Both the position numbers and the translations under genes were made by a program. The notes under the pieces were generated by a model. That model had not been told where the DNA came from, searched no databases, and saw only the letters and a list, made by a program, of their open reading frames with translations. DNA of 64,000 nucleotides from Plasmodium relictum (lineage: Eukaryota > Apicomplexa > Aconoidasida > Haemosporida > Plasmodiidae), in the NCBI RefSeq assembly GCF_900005765.1, contig NC_041686.1:682001-746000 (forward strand), read 5' to 3'. This document shows positions 12,937-24,424 of the stretch, piece by piece; positions within the stretch are counted from its first letter, which is position 1, and each line of letters begins with the position of its first letter.

Positions 12937-13869
12937 TTATAATTTATTAAAAGAAATTATTTCAGCAGATTGAACTAATCCTTCAATTTCTTCTTCTTCC
13001 TCATCAAATTCATCTTCATTTTCTGTTTGTTTTGCTTCTAACTCTTTTTTTTTTTTGCATTGATCTTCATCCAATCCTAAGTTTTCTATCAATTCTATTA
13101 TTTCATCAGTGTTAACTAAGTCATCAACTATTACACAGCTGACCTATTCAAATAAAAACAAAATAAAAATATAAAACAGTTGTTACATTAAGATAAAAGT
13201 ATAATTAAAGAAAAATTGAATAAATTATATAAATAATATAAATATTTTAAGGATATAATAATAAACAAGTAAATAAAATTAAAAATATAAAAAAAAGTAC
13301 AAAATAAAGGAAATAAAAAATTTAATTAAAATATAATAAAGAGAATAATAAAAATAAAAAATATATTAATACCTGTAACTTAAAAAGCCCAAAAGCAAAA
13401 GGAATCTTTTTATGTGCTTCTCCCCAAGTTAAACCTTCTATATTAATTTCTTTAACAAGTTTTAATACATCATCTAAATTAGTATTTTCACCATATGGTT
13501 TTATCTCAATGATCAAAGAAGATCTATTATAATTATAAAAAAAAAAAATAAAATAATATAAAAATTATGTTTATAATAATAAAAATTTAAGTAATTTCAA
13601 TAAATGTCTTTTAAATATTTTTTAAATTAAAATATCTTTTAATGGTTTAAATTATGAATTTTAAAAGAGTATTTTTATGTGCCTTTTTTAATTTTATACA
13701 TAAATTTTTTATTTATTTTTTTTTTTTTTCTGATTTACTTATTAATTACTTCTTTCTTATTCGATTTTTTATTTAGATTAATTTTATCATTTTTGTTTTT
13801 GCTTCCTTCATCATTATGCAAAATATAGTAACTTAAAGGTGTATATAATTCATCATATAAATTCGCCAT
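12937..13869 (-). CDS. eEF1B guanine-nucleotide exchange subunit (beta/delta type), 3 exons
   Basis: Exons 13869-13739, 13523-13373 and 13143-12937 give 162 residues with GT-AG introns and closed phases. The protein recharges eEF1A by exchanging GDP for GTP during elongation. The family exchange domain is clear: SSLIIEIKPYGENTNLDDV, then INIEGLTWGEAHKKIPFAFG, KLQVSCVIVDDLV, and a C-terminus LVQSAEIISFNKL that matches the usual YVQSxDIxAFNKI ending. Only about 45 residues precede the domain, so the GST-like N-terminal region found in most eEF1B-alpha/beta proteins is missing. An acidic and lysine-rich stretch of about 28 residues, ending DEFDEEEEEIEG, is inserted ahead of the last strand. From memory an EF-1 subunit gene is found here in P. 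falciparum. The function is well supported; whether to call it beta or delta is open. Confidence 0.92.
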
Positions 13870-14744
13870 TTTTTTACTTTTTTATAAACTTGTAATAAAA
13901 AATATCCTTTTATTTTATTTTAAAAAGGGTTCTAAGTTTATTACATTCATTAAATTATAAATATAATTTAAAACTTACAATAGCAAATTAAACAGTGATA
14001 AAACAAAAATATAAATTAATGAAAAAAAAAAAATATAAAACATTTTGTGGCAATGTTATGTATTTATTTTGTTTTATTTTTTTTTTTTTTTTTTTTGAAC
14101 ATGCTCTTAATTTTATGTTTACGTATACGTATAAATTGGAATACAAACATTTTTGTATTATCTATTCATTAATTTTCTTTTTTTTTCTAATGTATATATA
14201 TATATATTTTTTTTTTTGTTTCATATCCTTATAAAAATTTTAATTTTTCTTAATTATAATATTGATGACAAATTTTGTGAAAAAAAAAAGGAAAATAAAA
14301 AAACATAACAAAACAAAATAATGAATAATAAAATAGTAAACAAAAAAAAAAAAAAAAAGAGATTAAAAAATAATTAAAAATAACTTTAATTATTAATAAA
14401 AAAAAAGGTTCTAGCAAATTTTGATAAACTACGGTTTTACTTGTATTTTTTACCTTTTTTAATTTTAAAAATAAAATAAAACTATATTATATTTTTTTGA
14501 AAAATAACAAATTCATGATTGGTATTTCTAATGAGTATTCTTAAAGTATACTTTAAATATATATTTTTTGTAAAATTTTACTTTTAATTTACGATTTCAG
14601 AGTTTTTCTAATTTGGATATCATATTTTTTCATTATTTAGTTGATAAAATTATTATTCGTACTAAACATTCTCAAATTTCCAATTAAGACAAAAAATAAC
14701 AAAAAATTATATATGCTTTGAAAATAGAAAATATTTCTACAATA
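13870..14744. other. Intergenic, no gene seen
   Basis: About 875 bases between the eEF1B start and the RBMX2 stop, both - strand. It holds A and T tracts; the open frame at 13995-14234 is Phe/Tyr-rich noise driven by T runs. The part at 14510-14700 is slightly more mixed and is probably the RBMX2 3' UTR. Confidence 0.5.
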
Positions 14745-16033
14745 TTATTTATATTTTTTAATATTTTTTGTTCTTTCTTTACTTTTGTATTCATCTCTAT
14801 CTTTAACTCTTTTTTTACTTATATTTCTACTTATATTACTTTCTTTTTTTTCACTTTTTTCTTTATACTTATTTTTATTAAATTCCTTTTTTAAATAATA
14901 ATTTTTATATTCATCCCTGTATTCATGATTTTTTTTGTGTTCTTTACTTTTGTCTTTTTCATTATATTTTTTAGAGTTTTTTGTATCATATTTTTTACTT
15001 TTTTTTTGTTGGTTTTTATTGGGAGACTTTTCTGTTTTATATTCATAACTCCTATTTTTAATAGTATCAAAATAATCAGTTTCTTCTTTTTTTATATTTT
15101 CATTTTTTATATTACCATGTTTATTTTTTAAAGATTTCTCAAAATTTAATGCCCATAACTCATCTTCATCTAATAATTTTTTTCTCTTTTCTTCGTTATA
15201 TTTTTTATCTATTTTTTCAAAAGCTTTTGATAAACTTATTTCACTTTCAATTACGTTGTATACTCCTATTCCTTTTCCTTCAGCACCCGTTGGTTTATAT
15301 TCATTTTCATTCTGAAAGAAAGTGTAAAAAAAAAATAAAATAAAATAAAAAATAAAAAATAATAACAGTATATAATATCATTAAAATAAAAATAAAAATT
15401 ACATCATTTCTAGAATATTTATTAGGTAATTTATAGTTTAATATATGATCAACTACTAACTGTCTATCTAAAAGTTTGTATCCATTAAAATTATCTACAG
15501 CTAATATTGTACTTCTCTGATCAGCATATGCTAAAAAACAATATCCTTTTGATTTACCTAAAAAACAAAAAATAAAATAAATAACAATAGAAATAATAAT
15601 ATATGTTACATGCGAAATTTAAATTAAAATAATTTCCAGTTATTCTGTTAATTACCTGTTTCTTCATCACGTACTAGATTAATATCGATGGGTTCTCCAA
15701 ACTGTGAAAACACTATTATAATATCTCCTTCTGTTAATCTATTATCTAAATTACCTATTTCATTAGAAAAAAATTCCAATTTTTTTAAAAAGAAAAAATT
15801 ATGTACAAAAATTTTCATATAATATATTTAATTAAATTTCACTTATTTAGCCGTTATTATACTAATCCAATTTTTTTATATAATTTTAATACTTTTTATA
15901 AAATATTAATACCTATATAAATATAGCTAGAATCTTTATACTGATCATGCCACGAACTATCATTCTGTCCAATATTTTTTAATTCTCCTTCATTTAATTT
16001 TTCAATACTTTTTATTTTATCAAATATACCCAT
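14745..16033 (-). CDS. RBMX2: RBMX2/IST3 homologue, spliceosomal RRM protein, 4 exons
   Basis: Exons 16033-15913, 15754-15656, 15557-15403 and 15311-14745 encode 313 residues with GT-AG introns and closed phases. The joined N-terminus aligns with human RBMX2 and yeast Ist3/Snu17: [13 protein letters not shown], then [70 protein letters not shown]. This is the hallmark segment before the RRM plus the whole RRM with RNP1 (KSKGYCFL) and RNP2 (YIYIGN), about residues 35-115. Family knowledge: with Bud13 and Pml1 it forms the RES complex on the activated spliceosome and binds near the branch region. The C-terminal 190 residues are Lys/Asp/Tyr-rich and low in complexity, like the charged tail of the human protein. 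Human RBMX2 is of similar length. Confidence 0.93.
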
Positions 16034-17083
16034 ATTAAATTTAATAAATTTTTGTTTCAAAAAATTATATTTTTTTTTTTTTTTTTGACATATATATATT
16101 TTTTATAAATAATTTCTTATATTTTCATTTATATAGAGTATTATTAAAAATTTTTTAATAATTACAAAATAAAATGTTAAATGGAATAAATATTTTATAT
16201 TTATTTAAAGTAATATTTCCAGAAAAATTATATTTTTCATTTTTATAAATAAAAAATTTTCAAATGGGAATCTCTAAGAAAATTAGAATTATCTACTTTT
16301 TGAAAAAAAATAGTAAATACCCTCAAAAATTCAAAAAAAAAAAGAAAAATAATAATTAAAAAAAGTATCAATAAAATTTTAATAATTATAAAAAAACATG
16401 AATATAATATGTGTAAATTAATTCCTTATATAAATATATAAAAAAAAAAATTTTAAATATCTATAAAATTATAAAATATAATTTCAAAACAAAATATATA
16501 TATATTATTATAGTTTTTTATAATAAAGAAGGTAATTTTTTTTTAATTTAAAAATGTTTATAAGTAGAAAAAAAATCTTAAAACATTAAATTTATTGAAT
16601 CATTGTAATCAATATGTATTTTTTTTTTTTTATTTTGTTCATAAGTAATATATATTTTTTTAATGAACAAAAATGTTATGAAAATAAAATATATATATAA
16701 GATGTGTAGAAAATTAATTTTAAACTTTAAAAAGCATGTACTAGGATTTCATATGTATATGTATGTAATAAAATATTTTAAAATTTAAAAGAAAATTTTA
16801 AATAATTTTTTTTTTTTTTTGCAAATGGAATCATGCAAAAACTAATAAATTCAAATCTAAGTTTTTTTAATAAAGCGCAAACTTATATTTTAAGGATTAA
16901 ACCATCATAAAAAAAAAAAAAAAAAAATGAAGTAATTTATATAAATTACTTTTATATTTGTATTTCTAAAAAACAAATAAGACCTAACAGTTATATATGT
17001 ATATATATATTTATATATATCTTTTCTTTCACCCATTAATAACATCTGGGAAGTACAAATTTACATATTTAAAAGAATTATTT
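16034..17083. other. Intergenic, no gene seen
   Basis: About 1.05 kb between the RBMX2 start and the kinesin stop on the same strand. It contains T tracts near 16070-16090 and 16808-16820 and short (TA) runs. No open frame or structured element is credible. It should contain the RBMX2 promoter and the kinesin 3' UTR. Confidence 0.5.
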
Positions 17084-19715
17084 TTACATTTTATTTTTAA
17101 TTTTTTTTTTTTTAATTATTAAAGTACTATCCTCATTATGTTCATGTTTTAAATTATCTTCAAATAAATCCATTTTCCTCTTATTTTCTTTTAGTTTGTC
17201 ACTATTAATAATTAACTGTTTACTATCTTTTTTTTTCATAAGATTAACAACACTATTATTTGTTACTGTATAAGTAATTTTGTTACATAAACTTGCATTA
17301 TCATTCTCTATTTCATTTCTATCTAATACACAGATATCATGAAGTTCTTCTTTACATTCATTTATATTGTGTTCATCTAATGTATTTATTTTAAATATAT
17401 TACCTTTATTTATATTTTCATTTATTATATTGTGACTATTTGCATTTCCATTACTAGTAATTTCATTAGTAATGTTTTCATTATTTATAATTTGATTATT
17501 AATGCTTTCATTATTTATAAATTCATCTATTAAATTTTTTTTATTTATGTTTTCATTTAAAATAAGCCTCTTTGCATTTAAAGTACTTTTTATCAATAAT
17601 TCATTACCATTATTTTTCGCTTCAGATGAAAGTGGATTATTTTCTATTTGTTTATTAATTGTGTTAAATAAAATAGAATTTTGCATATCAGTTAGGTTAT
17701 TATGAATGTCTTCAAATTGTTCTTTTTTTTCATCATTTATCAATTTAATTTTAATATTTTCATTAATATTATTTATTATATTCTTATTATCATCGTTAAT
17801 TAACTTTATATAATTTCTTTCATCAATAATATTTATATTGGAATCTTTTATACAATTCATATTATTCCTTCTACTTTCACATATATTTAAATTTTTTTTC
17901 ATATACACTTCGCTTTTAATTTCTTTATTTTCAATTGCAATATTTACATTTTTTAAATTATCATCGCAATTACTTTCATTATGTATTTTATTATAATTAT
18001 TTATTATGTTTCCATTATTACTTATCCTATGACTATTTCGAGCATTACTTTTAACGTCTTTTATATTATTGTTTAAAAGTGGGCTTATATTTTTAGTACT
18101 TTGATTTGATTCAATATTTATTTTATCATCATCAGATATAATTTTTATTTTATTTTTCGTGTAATCACCGTTGCTTCCAAATAAGTTTTCGTTTACTTTA
18201 ATATCATTATTTTTTAAGAGTTTATCATCTAATAGAACTTTTTTTTCTTCTTCTAACTCATTTAAAATATTAAAATTATTATGTATAAAGTAATCTAAAT
18301 TTTTATTAATAAATGGATCAAAAATATTAATAAATTTTTTATCATCATTATCATTTGTATTAACTATTTTTTTTTTTGATTCTTCTAATTTAATTTTTAT
18401 AAGTTGCTCATATATAGAAATTTCTTGTTTTAATTCTAATGTGTATAAATTATCAGAACAATTTTCTTTTCGTTGATAGCATGAGAGTGCATTTTTATAT
18501 AATTGAAATAAGATTTTTAATTCAGAATAAAAATCTTTTAAATTATTATATTTGCTCAATAATAAATCATATTCCTTTTGTAACATATCATTTTTTTTTA
18601 ATATTTTTTCTATATCGCTTTCTTTATTATCGTTTGTCTGCACAGTTGCACATAATTTTATATTTCTTGCTCGAAATGCATATTTAAGAGTATTATTAGA
18701 TTCTTGAAAGGATTTTCTAGAAGGATTTATATTAGCTATCATAACTACTAGGCAGTTTCCTTCCAAAGAATTTTTTAATAAATGAGTTAATTTACTATCT
18801 CTATATTTTACTCTTACTTTTGAAACATTTCTATTTGATGCAAGAGAATTAATGCAATTAGCTAATGCTAATAAAGATTGATTAATATATGAGCCTTCCT
18901 TAAACCGCTCTCCTTTATTAGAAGTAGCACTAGCTCTCTCAGATCCAGCCAAATCAACAAAGCATAATTTTGCCTTATAATTTACTACATTCATATTGCT
19001 ATCTAATATTTCATTAAATACATATATTTGTAAAATTGCATGAGATCTACTTGATACTTTATTTGCTCTAGTAGGAGACATTTTCCTATTTTTAACTCCT
19101 TCAATTATTAATAACATTGCTTGCTCATAACTCTTAACTTCAACTTCACATAAATTGCTTACTTTTACTTCAGCAATATCTTCTTGCACTTCTAGAGTCT
19201 TATTTTTTTCTTTTCCTAATAAATCTCTAATAGTTTCATTATATACTTCTAGAAAACTCATAACTATTTTTATATTTCTGCACTTTTCTTCTTTTATAAT
19301 AGTAAATAATTCTAAAAGGGATAATTGAACTATTCCATTTTGATTTTTATCATCAAGCATAGTATAAGTTTTTCCTGACCCTGTAGCTCCATAAGCAAAA
19401 ACAGTACAATTAATACCTTTAAAAACATGAGGTATTAAAGGTTTAGCTGTATGAAAAAAAACTTCTTCTTGAGTTGCGTTTACATCAAATACTACGTCAA
19501 ATACATATGTTGCTTGCTTTTTTTTTTGAGACAATAAATAACATTCTTTTTCGTTTTCTTTTTCAATAAGTACATAATTTTTGTTAAAAATGGAAACAAT
19601 ATTTTCTTCTGAGTCAGCTATTGGCTTTATTCGAACTGCTACTTTCACATTAGAATACGCATTTAACGTATTTATTAAATTATTGCTATTATTTTCTCCC
19701 TTTCTTGTGTTGCTG

Positions 19716-19773
<58 letters not shown>

Positions 19774-20737
19774 TACTATTACTATTATTACTATTACTAT
19801 TATTACTAATATCACAGTTAGTTATATTTTTTATATTTATTTGAGGTATATATATACTGTCATATATGTTCTTAGATGTTATAGGATACTCATTTATATT
19901 TTCTAAGAAATTTTTATTATTGTTATTTCTTACTGATAATCTATTTTTATTTACTTCTTCCATATTAAAAATTTTATTTTTTAATTCATCATTTATTTTA
20001 CGTATTTTATTTAGTGCCTCATATTGCACATTCTTTTTATCATCGATATTATTTATTAATACATTATTAATAATACTTTTATTTGCATGAATATTTTTGT
20101 TAATTTCATTTAAATTTAAAAATTTTTTTAAAGAGCAATCATTATAATTTATTATATTATTTACATTATTCTTTGCACTGTATTTTTTTTTTATTTCTTT
20201 TTCGCCGTTAAAAATTAAATTAGAATTACCTTCATTTAAAAAATTTTCATTTAAAAGTACATCATTCCGATTTTTTTTTATATGATCATTTGATAAATTT
20301 TTTGAATTTTTTTTTGCATCATATTCTTTATTTAAATATAATGTTTTATTATTTTGAGTCTCGTTTTTGGTACCGTGTGGAATATTCGAAATAGTTATTT
20401 TTTTATTAATAGTACTTAAATGTTTGGTATCATTACTTGCTTTTTTTTTTTTTAAAATTGTTTTACTTTCTTTATTACGTAAGTTATTTTTTTCATCTTT
20501 TATATCACTTTGTGCATTTAAAAAAATATTAGTTTTTTTAATATTATTTATTGTATTTTTATTAAGATTTGTAAATTTTTTTTTATATATATATAGATCA
20601 TTTAAATTTTTATTCTCTTCATTTTTATTCCACTTAATTCTATTTGAAATTCTTCTATACATTTTTTTACTTTTTATTTTTATTAATTCTTGATGTATTT
20701 TTTTTTTTTTTTTTTTCTTTATGTTGTTTACATGCAT
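17084..20737 (-). CDS. Kinesin-8 family motor, probably kinesin-8X
   Basis: Single-exon frame of 1217 residues. The motor domain spans about 361-693: SNVKVAVRIKP at its start, P-loop GATGSGKT at 450-457, switch I NKVSSRSH, switch II DLAGSER, then YRDSKLTHLLKNSLEGN and NTLKYAFRARNIK. The motifs ASATSNKGERFKEG and ATQEEVFFHT are typical of kinesin-8, a family of plus-end motors that control microtubule length and spindle architecture. A 360-residue Lys/Asn-rich leader, with a pure Asn run at about 315-338, precedes the motor, so the motor is internal. A coiled-coil neck of about 100 residues follows, then a long Asn/Asp-rich tail. Plasmodium has two kinesin-8 genes, 8B and 8X; the gene order here fits 8X, which in P. 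berghei is known on spindles and in oocyst development. Met26 (20662) is an alternative start. Confidence 0.9.
19722..19812. repeat. AAT/ATT trinucleotide tract encoding poly-Asn
   Basis: A long run of TTA/ATT triplets on the + strand reads as consecutive Asn codons in the kinesin on the - strand, with Ser interruptions where ATT becomes ACT. It lies about 20 residues before the motor domain. Pure repeats of this kind change length easily by slippage. Confidence 0.9.
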
Positions 20738-23232
20738 ACTCTATTAATTAGAATACTTAAAATGGAGAAAATAAAAAAAAAAAGACGATTGTTTAATTTT
20801 TATTACATAAAAAAAAGTGTAAAAAAAAAGAAAGGAAAAGTAGAAACTAAAAAATTTGTCTTTTAGAAAATTTACAAAAAAAAAAAAAAAAAATAAAATA
20901 AAATAAAAAAAAAGAAAGAAAAAGAAAGAAAAAGAAAGAAAAAGAAAGAAAAAAAAAAAAAAACAATACTGAATAAAAATTATAGGCACTATTTTCCTTT
21001 TTTTTGTATATACCTACATATTTTTTAATATTCTCATAATTAGATTTATGCAAAGGTATACAAATTTATCTATTACCATTCTTTATATTAATATGATGAA
21101 AAAAAACATAATATAAAATAAAATAAAAATAAATATACAACTAAATAGCATTCATTTATGATGTGATAGGAATTACATATTTAAAAATACTCATCCAAGA
21201 AAATAATGAATTATATAAAAAAAACTTCATAATTAATATCAAAAAATTAAGCGTCTAATATATTCTATAAAAATATTTATATGAAATTATATAAAAAAAA
21301 TTATAAATTAAATTATATCTTTTGCCTTTTGATAATTTTTTTTTAACTTTAGCTTTATAGAGAATTAAAAGTAACGAATCAAAATTATGTCTGATTATTG
21401 TTAATATTTGTATAAATATCCAGAAATTTTTTTTTTTTTTTTTGTTATATACAAATAATTAAAAAAAAAATTTATTATATAAAAATTTTTGATGATTTTA
21501 GTTTTTTAATATTTCCCTAGAATACTTTGTATTATAATTTCTAACTCATGATTCTATATATATATCCACCATTGTAATATTATTTCTTGACTTTTATTTT
21601 TTTGTTTCTATTTTTTTAAATATAAATAACTTCATCATTTTTAAAAAAATGTTTAAAAAAAATATCTAATTTTTTTTTTAATGAATATTTATATAATTAA
21701 AAAAAACTTTACTAAAAAAGTACAAAAATATTTTTATTATCAACACATTTGTATTAGCACAAAATATAATAATAATAATAATAATAATAAATTAAAAGAT
21801 TAAAAAATTTAATAAAATAAAAAATATTACCCATTTAATAGAAATATATCTATACTAAAAAAAAAAAAAATTTTTTTTGATAATTTTAATTTTTTATTTT
21901 ATTTTAATTTGTATATATTTTGTGTGTGTATGTGTGTGTATATATATTTCTTTTTTTTTTTTTTTTTTAAGAAAATTTTATTTATTTTTATGGAAGAACA
22001 CATTTTTGAAGAATATTTAAGTATATACTTTTCCTTTTTATATTATTTTTTTCTTTTTCTTATATAACATTTTAGTTAATAAGTCATAGTATATACTTAA
22101 TTATTTTAATGATATGTAAAAAAAAGTATATATATATAATTATATCATAATTTTTTTCATCTCTGAAAGTATTATTAATAGTATAAAATTAGACAAATAC
22201 CCATTTTATCATTCTTTATATTATATGTATGTAATACTTTAATTTTCATACTTTAAAAGTAATTAATATTTCTGCAAATTTTGGAAAAAGTATTCCATTG
22301 AATTCATTTGATTACTTGAATAAATTAATATAACAGTATAATTCAAAGAAAAGAAAAAAAAAAAGTATATCAATTTGTCTCCTTTTATGAAAATCCTATT
22401 TATTTTGTATTATTTTTTTGTATTTTTTATGAATAAATTTCTCTCTTTATAAAAAAAATAAAATTTTAATATAGAAAATTAAATATAATTAGAACATAAA
22501 TGAGGATAGTAAAAGAATTCGTTGATAATTATTAACACATATATTTATATGTATGTATGAAAGTTATATTTCACTTGACTTTAAAATACTTATAAAAAAT
22601 AGGAATATTTATTAAGTAAAAATAATAAAATAAAAACTATTAAAATTAACACAGTACATTTCCATTAATAGTATTTTATCATATTCTTCAAAGAATATAT
22701 GATTCAATTAAAGTTATAAAATGCCTTATTAGTTTCAGTTTTCTAAATTTGTATTTAATTAGGAAATTTATATATTTTTCTTCTGAAACATATTCACATA
22801 AACTCTTTTCTTCATTTCCAAACAAAAATTATATTAAATGGTAAGAGATATTAATTAAAAATATTTTAAAAATTCTTTAATGAGAATGATTAAAAATTTC
22901 ATTTATATTCATTTCATTTTTTTTTTTTTAATTATTTTCTCTTGTATCATTTTTTAATACATACTTCATTAAAATTCCAGGATATATCACAAATAATTTA
23001 CAACTATATATAAAAAAAAAACATGAACAAAAACAAAAAAAGAAAAGTGAAAAATTATAAATAATAGTTATTCTTTTTCTATGATTTACAAAAAAAAAAA
23101 AAAAATATATTCAAACTTTGAACTTCATAAGATTATATAACTATATATAATTCTAAGATTTTTTGAGTATTTTATTCATGAAAAATAACCTAAAGAAAAA
23201 ATAATCATTTAAATCCAAATCCCATTAATTTT
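20738..23232. other. Long intergenic region, no gene seen
   Basis: About 2.5 kb between the kinesin start and the RAD6 stop. The first 250 bases are A/G-rich on the + strand, with a 10-base repeat at 20911-20950. Further on are an (AAT)n run near 21768-21790 and T tracts. Open frames at 20744-21053 encode only Phe/Ser-rich peptide from the polypurine tract and are rejected. The size suits a long kinesin promoter and 5' UTR; no coding exon or structured RNA is recognisable. Confidence 0.5.
20911..20950. repeat. Four exact copies of a 10-base purine repeat
   Basis: The unit AAAGAAAGAA is repeated four times without change inside a longer polypurine tract (about 20880-20962) that is only A and G apart from a few T. 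The period equals about one DNA helical turn. It lies about 170-210 bases upstream of the kinesin ATG. Confidence 0.9.
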
Positions 23233-23803
23233 TCAATTTAAATTATTAATATTAAATTTTGGTATCTCCCAACTGTCTTCAACGCACATCTAAAAAAGGT
23301 GAGAAAAAAAAAAAAATTTATAAAATGTATTATTTCATAAGAATACATATTTATATATATCTATTTTTTTAACGTACTAATACTCTTTTATTATATAGAG
23401 TTTTATTATTAATAAAGATTCTAGCCGCTTCTGGATTAGCAGGAGAAGAAGTATTAGGATCATTAAGTAATGATTGAATAGAAGTTAACAGAGAGGTAAT
23501 ATCATAAATTGGACTCCACTGGTTTTGTAAAATATCTAAACAAATGTTTCCATCTGTATATATATTTGGGTGAAATATCTTTGATAAGAATTTTAATTTC
23601 GGTGGACATATTGGATACTCTTCCGAAAAATTAATAATTAGATGAAAAATTCCACATTCCCATATGGTATCTTCTGGGCCTCTTATGATTGCATGACAAC
23701 ACATTATATTATCAGCAAAAGGAGATGCTTCAAAAGTTTTATTTTCTTCTCTATTTATTTTATTCAAATCTTGAATTATTCTTCTTCTTGCAAATGTTGA
23801 CAT
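23233..23803 (-). CDS. RAD6-type ubiquitin-conjugating enzyme E2, 2 exons
   Basis: Exons 23803-23378 and 23289-23233 give 160 residues. The E2 fold is complete: MSTFARRRII at the start, the YPICPPKLKF segment, the HPN motif at 78-80, active Cys88 in GNICLDILQNQWSP, and SIQSLLNDPNTSSPANPEAA. Cys88 and the overall layout match yeast and human RAD6. An unspliced reading would end at YNKRVLVR; splicing at the GTACGT donor adds MCVEDSW, which aligns residue for residue with the usual RVxxxVEQSW ending and so supports the intron (23290-23377). Family knowledge: RAD6 with Rad18- or Bre1-type E3s ubiquitinates PCNA or histone H2B and acts with N-degron ligases. The E3 partner cannot be deduced here. 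A divergent promoter of 621 bases is shared with the PDE12-like gene. Confidence 0.93.
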
Positions 23804-24424
23804 TTTGGTATCTTACTAATTTCATTTAATTTTGTTTCATTTCATCAAACCTGATTATATTTATATTTTAATATTAATTTTTACTTTATTAAATTTTATC
23901 TTATATTTTAATTCTTGTTTTATTTTATTTTTATTCTCTTTCAATTTTACTATAATTTTAATTTTAATATTTTTTTTTTATTTTTTTTATTATTTTTTTT
24001 ATTATTTTTTTTATTATTTTTTTTATTATCTTTTTATTTCATTTAAAATTTTATATTTCTTGTAGATTTTTTATTTTTATTAAACTATTTTTTTATTTTC
24101 TTAATATAATATTAATTTATTTAAATATTACATAAAAATATCAGATTGTTTCAAATCTCTATACATATAACTAAAATTATTTTTTTTTTTTTTTAAAAAA
24201 AGTTATATAAAAGAAAAAAAAAAAAAAGTTGAATTTTATAATAACTATGAAATAATATATTATCTATTTATAAAATAAGAAATAATTAAAGTCCGTGTAT
24301 ATATAAATAATTATATATTTATTAATAAAATTAAGAAAAACTAATAAATAAATAAATAAATAAATAAGCACTTATATAATGTAGTGAATGAAAAAATGAT
24401 AAAAGTATATTTAATAATTTATAC
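23804..24424. promoter_or_regulatory. Divergent intergenic region between RAD6 and the PDE12-like gene
   Basis: The two start codons face away from each other across 621 bases, so this stretch should contain both promoters. It is T-rich on the + strand on the RAD6 side, where a 12-base unit is repeated at 23989-24030, and ends in a run of AAATA near 24345-24366. I see no specific factor site. Confidence 0.45.
23989..24036. repeat. 12-base tandem repeat
   Basis: The unit ATTATTTTTTTT recurs with starts at 23989, 24001, 24013 and 24025; the last copy is incomplete. It is almost pure T/A and lies about 190-230 bases upstream of the RAD6 start and 390-430 bases upstream of the PDE12-like start. 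Confidence 0.85.

Noticed and set aside
19581-19844. Poly-Leu frame opposite kinesin-8
   Set aside because: It is the complement of the AAT codon run for Asn and overlaps the kinesin coding sequence.
20744-21053. Phe/Ser-rich - strand frames upstream of kinesin-8
   Set aside because: They come from the complement of the polypurine repeat.
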